This document shows, piece after piece, positions 58,837-64,000 of a stretch of DNA of 64,000 nt (position 1 is its first letter; the number at the start of each line of letters is the position of its first letter). The position numbers and the translations under genes were made by a program. This DNA is from Ensifer adhaerens (GTDB taxonomy: Bacteria; Pseudomonadota; Alphaproteobacteria; Rhizobiales; Rhizobiaceae): NCBI RefSeq assembly GCF_013283195.1, contig NZ_JABEKT010000001.1, positions 1,894,509-1,958,508 of the forward strand. The letters run 5' to 3'. The notes below the pieces were generated by a model that did not search any database, was not told the DNA's origin, and saw only the letters and a list, made by a program, of their open reading frames with translations.

Positions 58837-59070
58837 GGCGGTCGCCCAGACGTGCGCGGACGCGTGACGTCGGCGTTTTTCGGTCGATGCGGACCGGCTT
58901 GCCAATAATCCCCAGTTAAGTGTCCGGATTTTTCGACTGCACAGGTCCAACGAAGGCGCTCGGGCGGTCCGTCGGCTGAAACCCGGGCAATCCTACGATT
59001 GACCGCCCTGAAATTGACACAGTTCAAGAAGGCGTTGCTGCTTCGCTGCGGTCTCGCTTGGTGAAAGGCA
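58837..59070. other. gene-free spacer after DUF1467
   Basis: No coding frame with a ribosome site or recognisable domain is seen. The stretch leads into the hairpin terminator that ends the minus-strand RNA at 59071. Confidence 0.4.
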
Positions 59071-59220
59071 AAAAAAAACAAGGCTGAAAGCCTTGTTTTT
59101 CAAGTATCGCGTGATCTTTAATCCGTTTCCGGCGGCAGCGACGAAGCGCGCCTAAGATCTTATCCTCCCAAGACTTGACCGCGAAAGTCGGCAAGAATTT
59201 AGACTTCATGCCTGTTTTGT
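59071..59220 (-). ncRNA. probable small RNA upstream of proS
   Basis: On the minus strand a promoter-like pair, GTGACA and TAATTT 17 bases apart (59255-59227), would start transcription near 59220. About 150 bases on, CAAGGCT-TTC-AGCCTTG (59095-59079) followed by at least eight T (59078-59071) forms a strong rho-independent terminator. No gene on the minus strand explains this terminator. The open frame across the region runs through the terminator and is not convincing. Size and arrangement fit a rhizobial trans-acting sRNA; I cannot name the family. Confidence 0.55.
59074..59100. terminator. strong hairpin terminator
   Basis: AAAAACAAGGCT (59074-59085) pairs with AGCCTTGTTTTT (59089-59100) around GAA. 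T runs exist on both strands; the longer one is on the minus strand, pointing to a minus-strand transcript from the right. Confidence 0.85.
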
Positions 59221-59226
59221 GAGCCG

Positions 59227-59255
59227 AAATTAGCCCAAACATTGGGCGATGTCAC
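59227..59255 (-). promoter_or_regulatory. promoter of the candidate sRNA
   Basis: Minus strand GTGACA (59255-59250) and TAATTT (59232-59227) are separated by 17 bases. The -35 box differs from TTGACA at one position, and CTAATT resembles the rhizobial -10 box CTATAT. Confidence 0.5.
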
Positions 59256-59299
59256 CCTGTTTTTTTGCATTTTTGCTACAGTTGGATAAAATTTCTCCG

Positions 59300-59328
59300 T
59301 TGACAAGCATCGTCGCAATCCTGTTACT
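59300..59328 (+). promoter_or_regulatory. probable promoter of proS
   Basis: TTGACA (59300-59305) is perfect and GTTACT (59323-59328) follows after 17 bases. It would start an RNA near 59336, leaving a leader of about 280 bases before proS that contains a 45-codon frame (59513-59650) overlapping the proS start. Confidence 0.5.
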
Positions 59329-59616
59329 AGCGTGCTCTTTTGACGCAGCTTTTGGCCTGCGGTTTCTCCTTCAGATCTCTCTGCCCGCTCTGTGCTATTC
59401 CCACCGCAAGCAGGGTTTTCATCCGGGCGCGAAGCGGTTATGAACGCAGGGCTCGGATAGGTTCCAGCCGATTTGTCGGTGACGGAAATTTGAGAGCCGA
59501 CCCCAAGAAGCAATGGTCGCCTTTGCCTGTTTTGGTGAGACCGGCGTGCCTGAGCTCAACGTCATTTCGCCCGAATCCGTCGATAGTGCGACGTTCATCA
59601 AGTTTTGGAACCCGTC

Positions 59617-60945
59617 ATGCGCCTGTCCCGCTTTTTCATGCCCATCTTGAAGGAAAATCCGAAGGAAGCGGAAATCGTTTCCCACCGTCTTATGCTCCGG
59701 ACGGGCATGATCCGGCAGCAGTCCTCGGGTATTTATACCTGGCTGCCACTCGGAAAGCGGGTTCTCGACAAAGTCAATGCGATCGTCCGCGAGGAACAGA
59801 ACCGCACCGGCGCGAATGAGCTGCTGATGCCGACGCTGCAGTCCGCCGAACTTTGGCAAGAAAGCGGCCGCTATGATGCCTACGGCAAGGAGATGCTGCG
59901 CATCAAGGATCGCCAGGACCGGCCGATGCTATACGGTCCGACCAACGAGGAAATGATCACGGACGTCTTCCGTTCCTACGTGAAGTCCTATCGTAGCCTG
60001 CCGCTCAATCTCTACCATATTCAGCTGAAATTCCGCGACGAGATCCGCCCGCGTTTCGGCACCATGCGCTCGCGCGAATTCCTGATGAAGGACGCTTATT
60101 CCTTCGATCTCGACCGCGAAGGCGCCGAGCACGCCTATAACAAGATGTTTGCGGCCTACCTGCGCACTTTCTCGCGCATGGGATTGCGTGCCATTCCGAT
60201 GCGCGCAGACACCGGCCCGATCGGCGGCAATCTCAGCCACGAATTCATCATTCTCGCCGAAACCGGTGAGTCCGAAGTGTTCTGCCACAAGGACTTCCTC
60301 GGCTTCGACATTCCCGGCGAAGACACCAATTTCGACGATGTCGCCGGCCTGAAGAAGATCTTCGACAAGTGGACGTCGCGTTACGCCGCCACCTCGGAAA
60401 TGCATGACGAGGCTGCGTTCAACGAAGTCGCCGAAGGCGACCGCGTGTCGGCACGCGGCATCGAAGTCGGCCATATCTTCTACTTCGGCACAAAGTATTC
60501 CGAGGCGATGGGCGCCAAGGTTCTCGGTCCTGATGGCAAGGAGCACACGGTCCACATGGGCTCCTACGGCATCGGCCCGACACGGCTGGTCCCGGCGATC
60601 ATCGAGGCGTCGCATGACGACAACGGCATCATCTGGCCGAAGTCGATCTCGCCGTTCGATGGCGTGATCATCAACATGAAAGCGGGCGATGCCGCTTGCG
60701 ACGCAGCCTGCGAGACGCTCTACTCGAAGCTCGGTGCTGCCGGATTCGACGCGCTGCTCGACGATACGGATGACCGCGCCGGCGCCAAGTTCGCGTCGGC
60801 CGATCTGATCGGCGTGCCGGTCCAGATCATCGTTGGGCCACGTTCGATCGCTAACGGCGAAGTCGAGCTCAAGGATCGCAAGACCGGTGAGCGCGAGACC
60901 ATGAGTGTCGAGGCGGCCCTCAACAAGCTGATCGCGACGAAGTAA
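59617..60945 (+). CDS. proS: prolyl-tRNA synthetase (alphaproteobacterial short type)
   Basis: A 442-residue class II synthetase that charges tRNA-Pro. Motif 1 is in the [16 protein letters not shown] region, motif 2 is [25 protein letters not shown], and motif 3 is [11 protein letters not shown]. The anticodon-binding domain is the last 100 residues. The roughly 180-residue editing (INS) domain of the E. coli enzyme is absent, as is usual in this class. The ATG at 59617 has TGGAA upstream. It forms an operon with lolC and lolD. Confidence 0.97.
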   Translation: MRLSRFFMPILKENPKEAEIVSHRLMLRTGMIRQQSSGIYTWLPLGKRVLDKVNAIVREEQNRTGANELLMPTLQSAELWQESGRYDAYGKEMLRIKDRQDRPMLYGPTNEEMITDVFRSYVKSYRSLPLNLYHIQLKFRDEIRPRFGTMRSREFLMKDAYSFDLDREGAEHAYNKMFAAYLRTFSRMGLRAIPMRADTGPIGGNLSHEFIILAETGESEVFCHKDFLGFDIPGEDTNFDDVAGLKKIFDKWTSRYAATSEMHDEAAFNEVAEGDRVSARGIEVGHIFYFGTKYSEAMGAKVLGPDGKEHTVHMGSYGIGPTRLVPAIIEASHDDNGIIWPKSISPFDGVIINMKAGDAACDAACETLYSKLGAAGFDALLDDTDDRAGAKFASADLIGVPVQIIVGPRSIANGEVELKDRKTGERETMSVEAALNKLIATK

Positions 60946-60965
60946 GTGAGGCAAGGGGAGGCAGG

Positions 60966-62276
60966 ATGACCGCCGTGACGGAAGATCAGGTGCAGGCTGC
61001 TGGCCAGTCCGCAAAGTCCGCCAGCCGCCCCTTTTCCGCCTTTGAGCGCATGGTCGCCTGGCGCTACCTGCGCTCGCGGCGCAAGGAAGCCTTCATTTCG
61101 GTGATCGCCGGCTTCTCGTTCATCGGCATCATGCTCGGCGTTGCGACGCTGATCATCGTCATGGCGGTGATGAACGGCTTCCGCACCGAACTCATCTCGC
61201 GCATCCTCGGCATCAACGGCCATATGATCGTGCAGCCGATCGATGGTCCGCTTAACAATTATGCCGAGCTTGCCACGCGCTTTTCCGGCGTGAAGGGCGT
61301 GACGATGGCGATCCCGCTCATCGAGGGGCAGGTCCTGGCGCAGGGCGTCAGCGACAGCTCGACTGGCGCTCTCGTGCGCGGCATCCGCGCCGACGACCTC
61401 GGCAAGATGAAGTCGGTCTCCGACCATATCCAGTCCGGCGATCTCGTCGGCTTCGCGGCAGGCACCGGCGTTGCGATCGGCTCGCGCATGGCCGATCAGC
61501 TCGGCATCCAGGTGGGCGGCACCATCACGCTGACATCGCCGAACGGCGACGTGACGCCCATGGGCATGAACCCGCGGGTCAAGGCCTACACGGTTTCGGC
61601 GATCTTCGAGATCGGCATGTCCGAATACGATTCATCGATCATCTTCATGCCGTTGGAGGAATCGCAGCTCTTCTTCAACGCCGAGGGGCTGGCACAGCAA
61701 ATCGAAATCTTCGTCGAGCACCCGGATATGGTCGATGAGCTGCGCAAGCCGGTCGAAGATGCCGCCGGGCGGCAGATCTTCATCACCGACTGGCGCGACC
61801 GCAACAAGACGTTCTTTTCAGCGCTCGAGGTCGAGCGCAACGTGATGTTCATGATCCTGACGCTGATCGTTCTGGTCGCGGCATTGAACATCATCTCCGG
61901 CCTGATCATGCTGGTGAAGGACAAGGGAAGCGACATCGCCATCCTTCGCACGATGGGGGCGACATCCGGGTCGGTCATGCGCATCTTCTTCATGACCGGG
62001 GCTGCGATCGGTGCTGCGGGAACCGTTGCCGGCGTGCTGCTTGGCGTCGTCGTCTGCCTCAACATCGAGTCCATCCGCCAGTTCTTCTCCTGGATTTCAG
62101 GGACGACGCTGTTTAGCCCGGAACTCTATTTCCTGAGCCAACTTCCGGCGGACATGAATGCTGATGAGACTATTCTCGTCATTGTCATGGCGCTCAGCCT
62201 GTCGTTCCTTGCCACGATCTTTCCGGCATGGCGCGCCTCGCGTCTCGATCCCGTGCAGGCCCTGCGGTATGAATGA
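60966..62276 (+). CDS. lolC: lipoprotein-releasing ABC transporter permease
   Basis: A 436-residue LolC/LolE-type permease: helix 1 at about 40-65, a large periplasmic domain, then three helices from about residue 290 to the end. The start block FERMVAWRYLRSRRKEAFISVIAGFSFIGIMLGVATLIIVMAVMNGFR is typical. A single permease of this class serves as a homodimer (LolF-like) in many proteobacteria. With LolD it extracts lipoproteins from the inner membrane for transfer to LolA. It starts 20 bases after proS. Confidence 0.94.
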   Translation: MTAVTEDQVQAAGQSAKSASRPFSAFERMVAWRYLRSRRKEAFISVIAGFSFIGIMLGVATLIIVMAVMNGFRTELISRILGINGHMIVQPIDGPLNNYAELATRFSGVKGVTMAIPLIEGQVLAQGVSDSSTGALVRGIRADDLGKMKSVSDHIQSGDLVGFAAGTGVAIGSRMADQLGIQVGGTITLTSPNGDVTPMGMNPRVKAYTVSAIFEIGMSEYDSSIIFMPLEESQLFFNAEGLAQQIEIFVEHPDMVDELRKPVEDAAGRQIFITDWRDRNKTFFSALEVERNVMFMILTLIVLVAALNIISGLIMLVKDKGSDIAILRTMGATSGSVMRIFFMTGAAIGAAGTVAGVLLGVVVCLNIESIRQFFSWISGTTLFSPELYFLSQLPADMNADETILVIVMALSLSFLATIFPAWRASRLDPVQALRYE

Positions 62277-62292
62277 CAAGGACAACAACTGA

Positions 62293-62979
62293 ATGAATGC
62301 GCGCGTGGCACTGCAGCTTTCGGGCATCGAGCGTACTTACGGGCAGGGGGACACCTTCCTGTCGATCCTCAAGGGGGCGGACTTCACGCTGAAAAGCGGC
62401 GAAACCGTCGCACTCGTGGCGCCGTCGGGCACCGGCAAGTCGACGCTGCTGCACGTCGCTGGCCTCTTGGAACGCCCGGATGGCGGAAAGGTCGTCGTCA
62501 ACGGCGTGACCTGCGATGGTCTCAACGACGACCGGCGGACGGCCATCCGCCGCAATGAGATCGGCTTCGTCTACCAGTTCCATCATCTGCTTCCGGAGTT
62601 TACCGCTCTCGAAAACATCATGATGCCGCAACTGATCGCCGGGCTCGGCAAGGCGGAGGCGGCCGAACGGGCAAGGGCGCTGCTCGATTACATGCGTATC
62701 GGTCATCGCGCCGATCATCGCCCGTCGGAGCTGTCGGGCGGCGAACAGCAGCGCGTGGCGATTGCCCGTGCCGTCGCCAACGCACCGCTGGTGTTGCTGG
62801 CCGACGAGCCGACCGGCAATCTCGATCCGGAAACCGCAGGCTATGTTTTCGAGGCACTCGAGGCCTTGGCGCGTCAGTCGGGTCTGGCGGCTCTGATCGC
62901 CACGCACAATCACGAGCTGGCATCGCTGATGGATCGGCGGGTGACCATCGAAGATGGCAAGGTCGTCGAACTGAAGTGA
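62293..62979 (+). CDS. lolD: lipoprotein-releasing ABC transporter ATPase
   Basis: A 228-residue ABC ATPase. Walker A reads APSGTGKST (first residue Ala instead of Gly), signature [14 protein letters not shown], Walker [13 protein letters not shown], and the switch histidine in ATHNHELA. It powers the LolC permease encoded 16 bases upstream. The ATG at 62293 is chosen; another lies at 62297 out of frame. Confidence 0.96.
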   Translation: MNARVALQLSGIERTYGQGDTFLSILKGADFTLKSGETVALVAPSGTGKSTLLHVAGLLERPDGGKVVVNGVTCDGLNDDRRTAIRRNEIGFVYQFHHLLPEFTALENIMMPQLIAGLGKAEAAERARALLDYMRIGHRADHRPSELSGGEQQRVAIARAVANAPLVLLADEPTGNLDPETAGYVFEALEALARQSGLAALIATHNHELASLMDRRVTIEDGKVVELK

Positions 62980-63246
62980 TGCTGAGCGCATTTGCGGCCC
63001 AGACGGGCCCGTGCAAACGCGCCATCGTTCTGCCTCGACGGATCTCCTGACGAAGCCGCGCTTTGCGCATTTTCCAAGGCGTGAAGCAGACAGCGTCAGC
63101 GTTTGATGCGACGGCCGAACTCCAGCATCCCGCTTTCACGTGGCTTCATGGAAGGCGGATAAGATGCCCCAGAATCAAAGTGTCGGTGCGTCCCTATTCC
63201 GTTCTTCAGCGTGCACGGCACTCTTTGCCAAGCGCCAGCTCACTGC

Positions 63247-63714
63247 CTACGGCACGATGAGGCCGCCGCGATAGTCGAGTTCATAGGCTTCGTCGCCGTC
63301 GACAAAGATAACCTCACGTCCGGAAAAGTGCTGCGTGTCGCCACGGCTGGTGTCGATGTAGGTGCCGTAAGCGTGGCGATATTGCATTCCACCGAGGAAA
63401 TGCCGCTTTTCGCGATACATGGTTTCGAGCGCTGTCTTGATGACGATGCCGGCGCGCTCCGCATCGATCAGATCGGGCCGGACGACGTGACCGAAATAGT
63501 TCATGACCCAGCGGGTATCGTCCCCGAACCAAACCGTTTCCTGGCCGGCAAAATCCGTTCCACCGAAATAACTGTCGAGATACCTCCACCGGTCGCGCTG
63601 ATAGCCGATATCGCGTGCGCCCGTGCGCGAAGGCGGCTGTGCGGTACCGCCGCCGACATACGCCTTCGATTTGGCTTCCACGATGAAGTCCTTGAGCTCG
63701 TCGATACTGGCCAT
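63247..63714 (-). CDS. DUF5680 domain protein
   Basis: A 155-residue soluble protein beginning MASIDELKDFIVEAKSKAYVGGG, followed by RDIGYQRDRWRYLDSYFGGTDFAGQETVW and REKRHFLGGMQYRH. This matches the DUF5680 family, of unknown function. The ATG at 63714 is chosen because the family starts there; the ribosome site (AGGG) is weak. It is convergent with the lolD side and separated by 267 bases that show no gene. Confidence 0.8.
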   Translation of the reverse strand: MASIDELKDFIVEAKSKAYVGGGTAQPPSRTGARDIGYQRDRWRYLDSYFGGTDFAGQETVWFGDDTRWVMNYFGHVVRPDLIDAERAGIVIKTALETMYREKRHFLGGMQYRHAYGTYIDTSRGDTQHFSGREVIFVDGDEAYELDYRGGLIVP

Positions 63715-63794
63715 GAGAACACCCTGTTTGTTCACACGCAGCATGCCGCGAGACATCCGTGATGTAAAGAACAAAAAGAGAACGAACGACGCGA

Positions 63795-64000
63795 TTACCG
63801 GATGCCGCAGGCGTGCTGTCCGCGGTCGTCGTTCCAGTCCTTGAGGAGCACCAATTCGCCCTTGGCGCTGACGGGCCTGTCGTTGGATTTGCCCTTGCCG
63901 GTCAGCACATTCAGGTCACACTGCGACGTGTTGCTGGGATCAAGGGTGTCGTAGGAGGCGTAGGTGTAACCGGCAACGACGAAATCGAAATTGCGGTAGG
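63795..64000 (-). CDS. C-terminal part of an unidentified protein (start outside window)
   Basis: An open minus-strand frame enters from the right edge and ends with TAA at 63797-63795, giving 67 residues such as FDFVVAGYTYASYDTLDP and LLKDWNDDRGQHACGIR. The two cysteines and the strand-rich look suggest a secreted protein, but I do not recognise a family. Codon use is typical of the genome. Confidence 0.6.
   Translation of the reverse strand, partial: YRNFDFVVAGYTYASYDTLDPSNTSQCDLNVLTGKGKSNDRPVSAKGELVLLKDWNDDRGQHACGIR

Noticed and set aside
59024-59242. 72-codon minus-strand frame upstream of proS
   Set aside because: The frame reads straight through the strong terminator at 59074-59100, so a non-coding RNA explains the region better.
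63063-63260. 65-codon plus-strand frame after lolD
   Set aside because: No ribosome site, no domain, and overlap with the end of the DUF5680 gene.

Overview
The window is a piece of an alphaproteobacterial chromosome, most likely Sinorhizobium/Ensifer or a close member of the Rhizobiaceae. The evidence is the high G+C content with strong G/C third-position bias, the protein sequences (an 806-residue Lon, a 425-residue ClpX, a short ProS without the editing insertion), and the gene order ctaA-argC-speB-rpsI-rplM, clpP-clpX-lon-hup, nuoA-N and proS-lolC-lolD. From memory this order resembles the S. meliloti chromosome; I could not align it. Almost everything is housekeeping DNA. I see no prophage, integrase, intact insertion sequence or CRISPR array.

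Layout. 1-3.5 kb: end of an unknown gene, a metallophosphatase, a DUF2842 protein, haem A synthase (ctaA) and argC. 3.7-9.6 kb: a membrane phosphoglycerol-transferase-like enzyme, a speB-family ureohydrolase, phenylalanine hydroxylase with a divergent Lrp regulator, the rplM-rpsI operon and a thioesterase. 9.7-20.3 kb is the most accessory part: enoyl-CoA hydratase, DMT transporter, CoA-binding protein, metY-type sulfhydrylase, cupin, a MarR/SDR divergent pair with a clear operator, cytochrome P450, a glyoxalase fusion, and an endonuclease-fold/phospholipase D pair. 20.6-26.1 kb: the protein quality-control block clpP, clpX, lon, then the nucleoid protein HU. 26.2-32.2 kb: an FMN riboswitch driving a RibN-type riboflavin transporter, a secreted phytase/esterase-like protein, a MarR regulator and a chemoreceptor. 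32.6-37.8 kb: an SbcCD/YhaO-YhaN-like nuclease/ATPase pair and a cupin. 38.1-39.1 kb: tRNA-Val, a 244-bp inverted-repeat element and two identical tRNA-Asp genes.

39.4-55.5 kb is the complete 14-subunit complex I operon nuoABCDEFGHIJKLMN. It carries two extra genes (nuoD-nuoE and nuoF-nuoG spacers), a possible 22-codon ORF between nuoH and nuoI, and several intercistronic hairpins. It runs directly into birA, RNase J, methylmalonyl-CoA epimerase and a DUF1467 protein. 58.8-59.6 kb holds a probable minus-strand small RNA and the proS promoter; proS-lolC-lolD follow. The window ends with a DUF5680 protein and the tail of an unknown gene.

The most interesting observations are: (i) the same C-terminal helix-hairpin-helix (H3TH-like) module on NuoE and on the extra protein encoded between nuoF and nuoG; (ii) the probable sRNA upstream of proS; (iii) the 244-bp element with 27-bp terminal inverted repeats between tRNA genes; and (iv) the hairpins and small ORFs in the nuo spacers. 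No wholly new multi-gene defence or mobile system is visible.
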